Shown: positions 25,001 through 38,700 of the stretch, one piece after another
How the letters are laid out: each line of letters begins with the position of its first letter
How positions within the stretch are numbered: the first letter of the stretch is position 1
NCBI GenBank assembly: GCA_023634235.1
Contig: JAMKCF010000019.1
Span: forward strand, 7,381,947 to 7,445,946
Direction: 5' to 3'
Source: Pisaster brevispinus
Taxonomy: Eukaryota > Echinodermata > Asteroidea > Forcipulatida > Asteriidae
DNA length: 64,000 nt
Translations under genes and position numbers: made by a program
The notes under the pieces: model-generated
What the model saw: only the letters and a program-made list of their open reading frames with translations
Databases searched by the model: none
What the model was told of the DNA's origin: nothing

Positions 25001-26244
25001 ACACTGTCACAAACATTACAATCGCATTAAGACAATATTACGTAAATAAATTGCAAGGACTGAACTGTTATTAAAAAGTGTTATTATCCATTACATGACG
25101 GTGCTAATGACTGGAAGAGTTCACAAGCTGTTCATTCTCTCATTTCACTTCTACAGATGTCTAAACACTGCCTGCCATTAGTCAAAAACAGTATCCACAC
25201 CACGATTGTTCACTCAGTAAATACACAAAGTATCGGCTTTACGTTGCTGGTAAATATACATCGCGATGAGGACATTTATTATTGTATCCAGTAAGACATC
25301 TCAAACTTGAACAGGTGCGGTGTTTTTTGGTTTTAACCCAAACACCGATGTGTGTAAAGCACAGGCATATTACTCGGGCGGGATTCAAACCCACGATCAT
25401 TGCCATTCTAGAGCAGATGTCTTACCACTAGACAACCAAGATTGCCCAGTAGCTAGAGGCAGTTCGAATCTTATATTTTAGCAGCGGTACTGCAACAATT
25501 GAATAGATGTTAAATTTACATCTAATAAGTTGCAGTATCGTGTAACTTTCATTAGCGGTGCAGTTTGGGCTACCACAAGGCGCACTATTGACTTGTTATA
25601 TACTTACAGATATATAGAAGAGCATCTACAAATTTTACAATTTCTAGTTGTTTTGTTTTCTCCGTGTAAGACGCTTCTAATTTGTTATCAATTAATACAA
25701 CTATCTTCTCTCCTGTCTGCTTCCTTGAAGCATTCTCTTCGTATCATATGCCAATTCCTATGTGGAGTTATGTCATAACCTGATGCAAGAATACCAGTTA
25801 TTTGATCACAACATACACATGGCTTGGCTCTCCACACCGCTTTCACAAAGGGAACTTGAAGCTACACTGAAAACACACGGTAAAAGTACTGCCAGGAATA
25901 CACAATACACAATATAGCAGCGTATTTATCATTACTACGTGTCACTACAAACTACAACCCGATGGTTCACATCCCATCCTGAATACAAGATGTCGCCATG
26001 TGTATACTATTCATTATTTCAATCCATGACTGGAATACAAAATGCGCGACCAATGCTGGGCTTGTTTATATTTTTGTTTCTTCTTTTGCACTACCACCTC
26101 ACCATTACCATGCTGATAACAGGGGGCTACTGCACATATGCCAAAGGCCTAAAACTAACTTCCAAGTTTTGTGAATAAAGGTCCGACGATGTTTACACTT
26201 CTTTGGCTACAACAATAATCAAGTACACTTTCATGATAAGAACA
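22046..26244. other. Intergenic region between beta-spectrin 3' end and NOVA promoter
   Basis: AT-rich sequence with no exon-like or conserved protein signal on either strand. It holds a tRNA-derived SINE fragment (25340..25445, minus strand). Part of it may be 3' UTR of beta-spectrin if a more distal polyadenylation site is used. Confidence 0.5.
25340..25445 (-). repeat. tRNA-derived SINE fragment (second family)
   Basis: The minus strand carries gttgtctagtggtaagacat (A box) and gtgggtttgaatcccgcc (B box), followed by gagtaatatgcctgtgcttt. The copy at 31394..31516 shares the B-box region and the cgcctgtg body. Confidence 0.65.
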
Positions 26245-26548
26245 TTTATTGTTTTTTTTTTAAAGTCCAGCACAGAGAAACAAGCTTAAGCAGTACTTTA
26301 TTTTTTAAAATTCAGAAAACGTAGAGATTATAACCACATTGGTGCAAAAAAGAAGACACTGTTAAATAGTACAGTGACCCCTGAATCCATCCAGGATGGT
26401 CAAATGCATTAGTTTATGTATTAAACAGCAAATTGCAGTACTTTGTAATAATTTTTTTGTTTCACTAATACACACCAGAAACCCTCATTCACAGGAATAT
26501 TTCAAAGATATTTACTTAGTTGTTTGTCCCCCTCTCTCCTTCCGGCGC
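26245..26548 (-). terminator. Beta-spectrin proximal 3' UTR with AATAAA signals
   Basis: On the minus strand, AATAAA hexamers occur at 26297..26302 and 26245..26250. A T/G-rich stretch follows the first. These are plausible poly(A) signals about 250-300 nt past the stop. A longer 3' UTR cannot be excluded. Confidence 0.45.
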
Positions 26549-26753
26549 TCATTTCTTCTTGCCGAGAGTAAAGAAGCCACCTTTAGCCTTTGGTTTGTCC
26601 TTCTTGCCGCTGGAGCCAGGGTCTAGAGGCATCGTTGAGGCTCTCTTCTCTCCTGACTCGGTGACTCCTGCCGCTGTTTGGATGCAGCTGATCCAGTAGT
26701 TAACCTCATCATCATCCTTGGCTTGGAATAGGTACTCAATACCGCCAGGCAAT
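26549..26753 (-). CDS. SPTBN1: Beta-spectrin exon 38 (PH end, C-terminal tail, stop)
   Basis: Residues 2253-2320, [20 protein letters not shown] then ISCIQTAAG, closing the PH helix with its conserved Trp. A Ser/Lys-rich tail then ends FFTLGKKK and TGA (26549..26551). Vertebrate beta-spectrins end similarly in LFGKKK. Confidence 0.97.
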
Positions 26754-29700
26754 CTGATTCAATCAAATAAACCATCAAGAATTGAAAAGGTGGACTTTTT
26801 CCCATTGCAAACAACAAATGATACCTTTACAGAACCACAACTTCTTGAATAAAGTGACACATGAAACATCAACACTTTTAAGAGCAACAAAATTGCAATC
26901 ATCTTTTTAAAATTACTTAATGAAAAAAGTGATGTAGGACCAATCTATTATGACAAACTCATCATTAAATCTTATATTCAAAAGCTTACTTGTACCTCCA
27001 TCTTAAGAAACATTCCAATGACTTATGTCAGACTTGGTTTATGAAGATGGGTAGAGTAAATATATCTACATTGACTGAAACAAAAGTGGGTTGCAGTTGC
27101 TGCCCACCCTTCTTGGCTCCTCTACTCACTTGAGTCTAAAGACGTGCTTCTTCTTGGTGTAGTCCTTAGCCACTTCAACTTCGGCGTTGGTCAAGTCTAT
27201 TGGAGGCTCCTTCTGGAAGGTAATCTCTTGTAGCTTTGACTTCTTGTCTTTGTAGAAGGCTAGTGAGATGCCATGTTGGACTGCATAGACTTGGGTCCAT
27301 GATCTAGTCAGAGAAGGATTCAAACGTCCCGCGTTTTAAAGTTTTGCTGGAATTAAAATTCTTACACAGAGCAATTGATACATTGGGGATGTTTCCAGGG
27401 GAAGAACAATCCTGTTTATGTGGTCAACAATAACATTGTAATTTTCATGGTTCTTTGAAGCCGGCTATGGCAATACTGCTGAATGAAAACAATTGGCACA
27501 TTTCTCATTTGCTTGCTCTCATTCACCAAATAATTTGCTAACTTCAAGAGCCACTCAACGTCCTGTTTAAAAGTAGCAATACAATTTTACTTTTGTTTTA
27601 TCTCAACAGAAAGCGGACGAGTCAATACTACAATGTCTTGAAAAGAAGGCCATACTGCAACACCTCCCAATGCTGTTGACATTTTACACACTCACCTGTT
27701 GGATGCTTTCCTGTCCAGAGCTTCCCAAAGGCGTTTCCTCAGCAGGAAACCCTCCGCCTCATATGAGCTTTCCTCTCCTGCTGCTGGTACGGCTGCTGCT
27801 GATGGACCTGGCTCTCCCTCACCATTAACTGCTGCAGTGTCTTCTCGTTCTTCACCTTCCTCTGCAGCGGGCTCAAAGGTGACAACTGGAGTGGGGGCTG
27901 ATGGGGGTGGTGCTGATTCCTCCTTGGCCATATCCTGGGCTTGTTGTACCATCTCCTCAGCTGCTTGTCTAATGGTTACAACAGAAATGCCAAATGTTAT
28001 CACGGATAACAAACTGAAAGAACACAAATTTTGGGGAACACCAGTTTTGCAAGTAAGCAAGACTAAAGATCCAACTGATCATGTGAACAAGTTGTCATTA
28101 ATATTTCATTTTATCACAGCATGCAAAAATGTTTATTTGTGCCGGGTTCTTTTGTGTGCACTACCAATCCTAGTCAATGGGAACAGCAGCTTTATGTCAT
28201 AGTCATAGGACAAAGCAATAACAGTAAAGTATCTTGCTGAAGGAGACAAGCATTGTAACCAGCCAGGCCAGGATGCAAACCCACACTCTGTAAACAACAG
28301 AACTTGTATACAGTGCACTAGACAACTCGGTCATCCATTCCACTAAATTCACCCAAGCATGTGTTCATAATCCTAGCATGTCAAGTTTGGCAGTGGAGTG
28401 TCTTGGGTTTTAATTTGACAATGCCATAAAATTTGCAGCAGACAATCCTTTCAAATTCTATATTAGAAATCTGTTAACTTCAATGTGTCAGGAAGGCATC
28501 ATATCATGCAAGTTATATCCAACAGGCGAGACCCCCCCCCCCCCTCTGCAGCCAAGGTAGACCTCCTACCTGATCTCTTTCTGCTCCATGCGAATGCGTT
28601 CCTCCTCCTCTTGCCTCTCTGCCTCCAGTTGCTCTTTCATAAAGTCATCTACAACCTTGTGCTTCAGGGAAGGAGACTCTTTCATGGGAGGCGACTCCTG
28701 GCCAGCTGCTCGCCTCTCCTCATCTTGTCGACGACGCAGCTCACGCAATTCAAACTAAAGACACAGTTCATTAAAATAATATGACATCAGAAGTTGGGAA
28801 CAAATTGATAAAACGCATTATAAAGCACAAAAAACCATAGCAAGGATTTAAATTAATATGCAGACAGTTTCACATCTTTGCCACCTGCAGTTCAAACTTT
28901 CCCTCATTCTAGAAATCCAACCTAACCCCAATTTCATGGTAGTCAAACCAATTTAAAAAAAAATTTAAATATAGATTCACTCAATGATCTTGACATGTGT
29001 GATTACATATTTGTAGTTCAAACATCTTGCATATGATGTCAAACAGCGCCCTCACTGAGGTCAAAGGACGACCTCTCACTGGCCGATATTTGAGCATGGT
29101 GTATACTTGCGCAAGTCACCATCCTTAGTGATAGCGGCCTATGCAAGGTCTATGGTGTGTCCTTACCGTGGTGAGTTTCTCCAAGGCAACAAATCTGTCT
29201 TCTTGGGCTTGTAGAGCTTTCTCAAAGGCCTCATGCTTCTTGATCAACTTCTCTACCTCGTCAAGGGAGTTCTTCAGGAAAAAAGCCACAATAAATATTA
29301 CTTAAAAATGTGAACTGAAGGTTCACTCATGTGGGGAATTTCTTCTGTGCCTCTATCATAATTTTGTCATGGACAGGGATGTGCCATTTACGTGGCTTTG
29401 AAAGAAATAATGTGCTGGCCAAGTATCGTGACATCAAAGAATATAACATAAAATGGAAGAAAATAACCCCTCAGTTGAAAAGAGGTTCAACTTTTTAACT
29501 TTACAGTACAAATATTTACATAAATTTCACATGAAAACATAACCATCCCTAATCTCTACAATGGCAATGAAAAAAGGCATTAAATATTCATACTTTCTTG
29601 ACACTGATATGACAAGCAAACCATGGCCTAAGAAATGATACACATGAAAGATTAACTACAGTTGAAACTCAAAATTTATGAATGATACATTTGGCTTTGG

Positions 29701-32700
29701 TCTGAACAGTAAGCAAAGGTCTCTGGGGTTACTGCCAAGAGAGGGATACTTCAATCAGTGGAGTTAAATGTTACTTACTCCATAGTCTGTATTCCTCAGG
29801 TATGCTTCCTGACTGATCAGCCATGCTTCGGCAACATGTGCATCCCGAGCAAACTGGTATACCTCAAGAACTGCAAGGCAAACACAGGAAAGTCAGAAGA
29901 AATTATAACAAATGTTTGAGCCTGAAAAGAAGGTCTGAGAGAGTTATATACAATACTTTAGATCTGGGTTTCTATGTGATTTAGGAGGCTAATAATCCAT
30001 ACTAGCCAATTTTGAAGGATACTCGAGCCGCAGGCATGCAAGGGTGCCTTCGACATGAAGGTTTTTCTCCCTCTGGAAAAATCAAACACATATGACCACA
30101 GAGCACAGCCACAGATCATAAGTGTTTGATTTTTCCAGAGGGAGAAAAACCTTCATGGCATAGGAGAGAACCCATCACACAATTCAACTCACTAATGGCC
30201 TTAGCTGGGAAATGAACCAGGGCCACATTAGTGAGAGGCCAGAGCTTAGCGCACTAACCACCCATGCCCCCATATATCCATTGAGGAAAGCAAACACATC
30301 ATTTTGTTTCTAAATTCAAACTTATTTATATTCTGCAAACTTTCAAGAAGCAGGGTCTTGGAGCAAAGGTTTATTTCAGTCATTGCCAGCATGTACTTAC
30401 TGAGTTGGAGGAATTCCCAACGGTGTTCCCATTCATTGATCATGTCCTGGCGTCTGGTTCCCACACCCACCAGCTTTCCATGGATCTACAATTACAACAT
30501 TCAAACCATTCAAAATACATCATACATCAGCATAGCAGAGAAAACCAAAGTCAACCAATAACCTTAACTCAGGAGACTCTGCAAAGGAGAAGTCAGTTCA
30601 TAGGGCAAAAAAAGTACATTCACTGACAAGTCTGAATCTCAAGGTTGCAACAAAAAGCACATATTCCTCCAGTGACGCCTTGCACCATCACAGGTTGCTA
30701 CTGTCTGCCACGCTCGCCATTTTGGGAGTCAAAGTTGTGTAAATGTCACGTTGCCTAAAATGCGCACTTCACCGTATAACAGGCGGAGGCATCGACTCCC
30801 AAAATGGCACAACCAAGGTTATTGTGATGATGACGCCAGGTGCATTGGGTAACTAGTCTTGATTTCAAGTCTCAATTAAATAAAAGAAAGATACATTTTG
30901 TGCATTTTGAACTTTGCAGAGTTTAACATCCAGCACAGATCTCTGCGCTCTTGCAAGTTATAGTGCTGTTCTTTCTGCTACTAGCATTAATAGTGACTGT
31001 GCATACCCAAAGATGTTTCTAGTCTTACCTCTTTGCTTGCGTAGTGGTTCTTGCTCAGCATCTCCTTGCCCAAGTTGAAGCATTCAGTGAAGCTGTCATC
31101 CCTGGTGTCGATCTCAGCCTTGACGTTCTGATGTTGGTTCATCAGCAGCTCAACACCGGATACATCCCTGCAGGAAATAACAATCAAGTCTCAGTCAAGA
31201 GCCATTTCATTATCACCACCAATCTGGGTTACAGAACACTTGCATAGATGTCATACACAGACAACTGTATTTATCTTTTATAAATTGTGTTTGGCCATAG
31301 CTTTTTAAACTGTACATCTGTGAAGCGTCTGGAGCATCTCTTTAGGCCGACTTTGGCACTATATAAGTTAACGTTATTATTATTTGTATTCTATCCTAAC
31401 ATCAATGTGTGTTAAGCCCTGTATCTTCAGTACTTTCCCGCAGTCCTGTGCAAAAAAACCACAGGCGTATAACCCAGTTGGGATTCGAATCCCCAACCTT
31501 TGCCATTTTCATCAATTAAAATTGCCTTATCTGGTATATCCAACTTTTGGAGATCATTAGTTTGAAGGTTAGTTTGTCAAATAGTGGTGTAACTTCATGA
31601 GTTTTTTTTTCCCCAACGAAAAGTAAGGTTTCCTTAAAAAAGGTTTCATTCTTTCAGATGAGTTCTAATTGCAGACTGCACATAGGGTAATTTAAGGTAC
31701 TGAAAAAAGTAGAGAGGCCGCCATCATAGGGCTGGAAAGCAAAGTTGGTAGACCCCTGGTGTGGCAGGAAATTCTGTCCCTTATACAGTGAATTGAATAA
31801 AAATTTAGTGTGATAGCGCCCTCTTTTGAATCAACTTCCTTCAGCCCATTTTACTGTAACGTATGGGAGACACACACACACTATTATATGAAAACCCCAT
31901 GGCTTGTGTACTGTGGACTTGGCCTACACCACAATCTCCTGTGGTATTTTGTAGAAAGGCCAATTAGGCAGGAGAGTATTTAGTGAGGTTTGATGAATGA
32001 AAACATCTCGACGCACCTTGCTTTCTCCTGTGACGTGATCTGGAGGATAATGTCATCCATCCACAGCATGAGGGATCTAACCATGTTCAAGAATCGGTAC
32101 AAGTCGCTGGTGTGATCCAGCTTGAGGCTGCGTCCCTGGATGTCCATCTTCAGGTTGTTCCAGGCGTCCAACACTTCCTGTTCCCGGTTGTTGATCTCTC
32201 GTTCCTTGTCGCCAGCATAGGCTGCCCTCAACCTCTGTGCCTCTTCTTGAACGCCCTCAACCTGAGAGAGTAAATTTAATTTATTAAAACGTCACTATTT
32301 CAACTGCTTGGGAATTGGACAACTACTCATACAAAAACAACAACTAAACATATTTTGCTTCAAGTTGTGATACCGTTTAAAGGGGGCTCCATGGTTGAAT
32401 TCAGTTTTGTGATGAAATCATTTTCCAATAGAGCTTTTATGAAAGTTGAAAAAGACATTACAAGTCTCTAACCTCACTTTAAAACAGTGTAAACATATTA
32501 AAAAAACACCCCATGAAAACACATTTCAAGTATGTGGGTCTGTACATTTTTGTACAGGACTGGTTTTTGGAGGGTTAATTCCTAAATTTGTATGACATTC
32601 AAATCAAAAGGTATTGAATTCGTCCTTCTGACAGATGCACAAATTCCTCTTTTGTTTTGGATATTTAATGACGTCATGTTTCACATTTCGTTCTGAAAGA

Positions 32701-35700
32701 GTATCAAATAAAATGACATTACACCATTTTAACAGAGGTTAAAGATTTGAGAGGTTTTACCCACTTTCGTTAGAACTTTATCTATAGAACATGTAACCAA
32801 AAGAATGCCCTTGTACATTCCAGCTCCTTTCTGACATAAATTTCCACATAAATTCAAGAGTTGTAAAAGCAGCAGCTGAACAAGATGTGCCAACTTCCTT
32901 TATAGTAAAGGATGATGCAAATCAGACAATGCAATCTCTATAAAATACATGATTTTTATTTTTTATCCATTGGGCAGTGCACAAATTATGCCGGCAAGAA
33001 GTCCAGGCTCTGGCGCTCTTTTCTAAACGTGTGATGTCAAAGGTTACATGGTCTGAAGGGAAATGAGAGCATCACTTCAACCTTGTGATTTGATCTTGGC
33101 TTACCTGCACTTGTAGCGCGTTGAGATCACTCTGGAAGGTGATGTGCTTGCGTTGTAGAACAGTCACAGATTGTGCATCCTTGCCAAGATCGCCTGACAT
33201 CTCCTGGTGCTTCTCCTGTTAAAGACACAACAAAATATTGCAGCTGAGCACTAAATCAATGAGGATAGCTTGTGAAAGAATTACGGTCCAACAACGAGAA
33301 CCTGGTAGTCTAGTATGGCAGTTCAAACCAAAAAGAACAATGCTTGAACCAAACTTCTCCAGATAAATTCTCATATCTTTATATATAATAATTCAACGAC
33401 CATACATATTGACTTTTGAATATTTGATACACCTCAACTAAATAAAAATAATAAACAAAATATGTATTATGCCTCACTTCATTTCAAGAATGACTGATTA
33501 GCTTTGTAGATCTGAACTTAAACGAGATGCAAGAGCAAGGTGGAAGTTTTTGAGGAATTGAGTAATAAGTGTTAATTATTCCTACGTTGCTACAACTTAA
33601 GTTCAGGTGTGAAGAACACATGTGATTAGATTGACTCCTCACGAAACATGTACAAGAAATGAATTGATATAAGACACCATGTTAGGCGACACTACTTGGA
33701 AGTCATGTTTCAGAAGTACAAGCAATGGGACATTTTCAATCCATCATTGAAAAACTGTTGATAGGGAATTTCTCTCACTTACCTGTAGTCTGCCGAGTAC
33801 TTCCTTAGCATCATAGTAGAATTTGTGAAGTTCATATGAAGCTGCCAACATCTGGAATGAAAAAATGGGAGATTCAAATATAATGAAAACCAGGACTCAC
33901 TAAATCTCATTTCACTATCAAACCTTCCTGACCAACTGGTGGTTCAACTAGCAAGCATTCCCTCTGAGGGCTTCAGAAATGTTTGTGAATAAAGGTGACA
34001 TAACAAATGTTAATCAAGAACCATCAGCGCTTTTGCAAGATGGATTTTGACTCAAACTTCAAGGGGTTCAGGGTAAACACTTACCATTGTTCTTGTTTCC
34101 ATTAGTTCCAGCAGGTCGGCCCATGATTCGTTCAGTTGGTCCTTCCACTCAGCAATGATAGCAGAGTCTGTATGGCCAGCATCGATCAGGTTATCTGCGA
34201 TTCGGTTGACGTTAGCAACACGTTGTGTACCAATGTTGCGGGTTTCTCTTGAGAACTCTTCAAATCTCTCTTGTAGCATCTGAATGTTTAAAAGGAAAGT
34301 CACAAGAAGTAAAATGCTGTAGTTCCTAACATTTATGTACAGTTTAATTATCATGCTTTTTGGTGAGGGGACACTTCCCTTGTGCTCACCCCTTTGACAG
34401 ATCTTCAAGTAAAAATTTATCGGCAGTAAAGAAATATACTTTTCCAAGAAAATATGTCCTTGCCACCTTAAAGAATGAAATTACAAGTTGCCACAGGATT
34501 TTGATTTCAGAAAGAAGTCAAATTTACCGAGGAACAATTACCCCCTCCATCTTCCTGCTCATGATGTTCGTGCCCTACCATAATTTCCTCTTTTTTTCCA
34601 ACCTTCCCATAGTCATTTGTACTTACAGTGACATGCTCAAAGTCTTGTCCTAGCTCATGTGATCCTGCGACGACCTCTCTCTCAGCGATCCATTGCTCCA
34701 GGTCATCAACCTCCCTGTTGAGCTGGAAGAGTTTGGTGGTCTCCTCCAGGCGCCCTCGCCTCTCCTCGGCCAAGTCCTTCAGGCCGGCGTACAGCTTGTC
34801 AATCTGGGACTGGCGGATAGCTATTTGATCACTGTTGGTGGAAGTTTAAGAGTAGGATGAAGTAAGTAACAAGTTTCTTTTCCAGATAATATTTACATTG
34901 TTGTGGCAGTATGACACAGTGATGACAAATACAACCCTTTCCATACACGGAATGTTGTTGGGAGCAAACATTCCAGGTTTAAAAACAACAACTGTTCTAC
35001 TCAAATGGTTTATTCTACAAAATGTTCTGTGTATGGAGGTCTAACCACTTTAACTGTGCTTAACAATTTATCTAATAACAAGGGACTTTTAAAGACTCAT
35101 TTTTTTAAATCTATATTTTTGCAACACTTTGCTTCAAGTGTTTAAATCTATATATAGATTTAAACATTTGAAGCAAAGTATATATGTTTGTAACAGATTG
35201 CTTCATACTTCATTTCATTGTTTCATGTTTTTGTGTTTTGCATAGAGGCTCCTGCATTATGCACTACATAAATATCTCGTACTATTATTATTCAATAACA
35301 CACCATAAGATTGCAACCCAGAAACTTGCCTGCCGGGGAAAGATTTCCGCTAATATTTTCTCACCTCTGTGGGTGGCTTTCGTCAACCAGTTGCTTAGCT
35401 TCATGCGAAAGCTCATTGATGGTCTCTGCGTAGTCCTCAACAGCACTCTCAAGGATGGTGTGCTTCTTGAGCATTCCTTGGGCATTGGCGTCATCCTTGG
35501 CTCTCTCCTCTCCCATCATGTACAGTTCCTGTTCACTCATCCAGGCTTCTGCCTCTGCTGCATTGAAATAGTACTGGGAGGGAAATGTACAGAGATTGAT
35601 AAGGTCATCATTCTGTTCAGACTGATTTTTGTTTTCTGCAAATCTGGATAGCTCATTACAGTGTACCACTGTGCATGATGTCCTTTGGGCATGTTGCAAT

Positions 35701-38700
35701 AGCTGTGAGCTCTCATTCTAAACCATGCAACTGATCCCTCAAGAAGTCCCATACATTGGGTCAACTCTACTGATGGTCCACTTAATTCAGTGTAGCGCAT
35801 AGTAACCGCAAAGCTGAACTGCTGTACAAAACTCAAAATATCTTTGCAAAATGCAATTTAATGATGATTGTAATTCTGCTGTGTCCACTCAAGGCCCTTT
35901 TCAAGTTTTTACTATAAGCGGAATCACAGAAAGTAAGTATAATCTTTATTCACGATGGATAAGTTGGTGAAACATATGCCAGATTTTTCATTGGGAATTA
36001 AAAGAATAACTGAGCTCACCTGTTGCGCTTTCTCCGAGTCGATGAGTTTCTCCTTGCGGTCCTTCATGGCATCCAAGAGCTGTTGCCACATATCCTGGAG
36101 CTCATTCACACCCTGGTCGATCTTATCGCCCTGAGGGTGGCCCTCTGCTACGATCTCCCTGGCCCGGTTGCACAGCTCTGTGATGCGCACCTCGTGGCCA
36201 TCGATCTCCACCTTTAGGGAGTTGTTCTTCTTCTGTAGGGTCTGAACTGCCTGGAGGTTGTTGCCAATGTCCGTGGAGGTGGCCTGGGGCATCTTCATCT
36301 GGATCCACATCTGATGGGAAAAACCATAGAATGAAATGCACCTATAATCGTTTCCAACATCTCACACTTTTTAGGAAAGTCTTTCAGTGGTTAACCAAGA
36401 AAACATTGGGCCCACATTTATTTTAATAAATTCAGCAATGACAACTATTGGCCCTTTTTTTGGTAAAATCATAAATCTCAAAAGCCAAAGAGAAGTTAAA
36501 TTTTGAGCATGACTCTGAAAACCTAACACTGCATTCCTTTCATAAAAAATAATCCCCCCAAAACAAGTCACAAAATGTGAAAATAAACAACAAAAGCATA
36601 TACTTTAAAACGTTACATGCCCCTTGAAATATTTAATGGCAACTCAACTTGAAATAGTTGACTGCCTTCTGAAAAGTACGCCTTAAATCCTTTGCCTACC
36701 TTCTCATCATCAATATCTCTGAGGAGCTCTAGGGCTCTCCTCTGTGCATGCAAGGCATTACTCCTGAGAGTCAACGGCTCGGCCATCATGTTGAAACGCT
36801 CCTCCACTTGGACCTTCTTGACTGTGATCTTCTCCATCTCCTCAATGTTATCAGTGCACACCTGGGCCTGCAGCTGGTTCACCTCGGTCTTCTTAACTGT
36901 CACAAGATTCTCTACCATCTGTCAATGAAGGAAAGTGTTGAGATACTCAAACATGTCAGTGAGGAGGAGCTATGTTTGATGGGCAGGAATTCAAAGTAAG
37001 TTCCTTTCCAGTTTAGCCCTCGCCTTCTGAGTTTCGTAAATAAATGAAAACAAAAAATCTAAACCATGCACGAGAGAAATAAGAAAAATTCTAATTTGTA
37101 TCATACCTTAAGAATTCAACATATTTTCAGTGCATTTTCTCAAAAACAAGAAGGCGGGGAACAAAAACAGCTCTTTCAAAATGAGTAACCTAAAATAGAC
37201 CCCTTGAATATGGTACCACAAGCTCAATTAGTAACCTCGAGGTCAAAGGATGGCACATTGGCCGAGAGTTGTGCATGTTTCATTGTTTGACCACAGCGAT
37301 GGCAGCCTTTGCAAGGGGGAATATACTTGAAACCCAACCCATGGGGGTCTGCAGCCCAAAATGCATGGCTTAATAGTTTGTTTTGTGAGAGTTTGAGTAC
37401 AGCCAGGTTCTGATCACTATGATTGCATGGATGGTCTCAAAGAATACACCGACTGTGATTAAATATCCTGAAACCCACGACAACCAATACAATCAATAAA
37501 ATTGATCTGTCTGACCTGTTTGTATAAAAAGATTGCAAAGGAGTGTTACTTCATTAGGAACCCAGTATGGAAAGAAAAGCCAAAAAATAAAGAAAGTGAT
37601 GACAGAATGCAAAGCCTTTCCTACCCCTCACTGTGAATTGTTCAACCACGGAAGCCAATATTTACCTGCTGCTGCTTGATGGCCATCATGACAGACTTCA
37701 GATCCTGGGCAGGGTCCTCATGGCCAAGCTGTGTCTCCAAGTCCGTCAGCCAGTTGTCAAAGTCATTGCAACTCTCGGTAAAGAGATGCTGGCTGTTGGC
37801 TTCAAACAGCTTCTTGCCCTTGTCATCTGTCATGACCTCCAGGTCGTTCCAGGAATGGTCTAGGTCTGCAAGGCGCTTGGCAACAACTTCTTCTACTTCA
37901 GGTTTCTCTTTTGTCAACTCATCGCCATGCTGTTATACAAAATAATGACAAAGAAAGATTTTGAAATATTTTTTTGACAATTATATTTTCATAACAAAAT
38001 GAAGCCACTAATTACAAATTTGAGTTGATACTCAAAACATTTCTGCATGATTATGATAAATCTTGATGGGATGATTTGCAATCAGAATAGGACAATAACG
38101 ATGAAATACTTCTATTTGTATAAACTAGCATCCACAAAGGTTTGATTGTTGAAGCATAAACTGAAAACCACAGACAGTACTTGTTTCTAAGTCTGTTTCT
38201 AGCACAAATTTCACATCAGTAATTCACAGCATTTATTCACTAACCTCTTTCAGTTTCTCCAGGCGTTCCTTGTTGGCCGACAGCTCAGCCTCAAAGGCCT
38301 GGTGCTTCTGCCACTTGCCATGGAGACTGCGTGCCTCATCATAAGTCTCTTCCTGGGCAATGACAGTCTTCTCTACGAGGAAGATACCCAGCTCATCAGC
38401 CTCCTGGAGGAAGGACTGCAACAGGCGGTTGTCCTTCAGACGGTTTAGTGTGGCCTCGGCAGCCTCACGGTTGGCCTTACGCCTAGGAGCAGATAAACAG
38501 AGTTTTAACAGAAGGTTGGGACATTTTAACAGGTCAGATAATGCATAAACTCAAAATGCAACCTCTTCAAAAAATTATCATCTAATAAAACTACCATCAG
38601 AGATTTCTACAAAAATAAGATACGGTTCAACTGTTAGGTATTTACAGCTTACAGGCTCTCAAATAAGCTGTCTAAAGTGGAGGCTATGGCCATTTCTAAA

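Noticed and set aside
27699..28202. 167-codon plus-strand frame
   Set aside because: Antisense to the low-complexity linker exon 36. The Ser/Ala-rich composition is a reflection of that.
35184..35651. 155-codon plus-strand frame
   Set aside because: Antisense to beta-spectrin exon 25, whose protein and splice sites are unmistakable.
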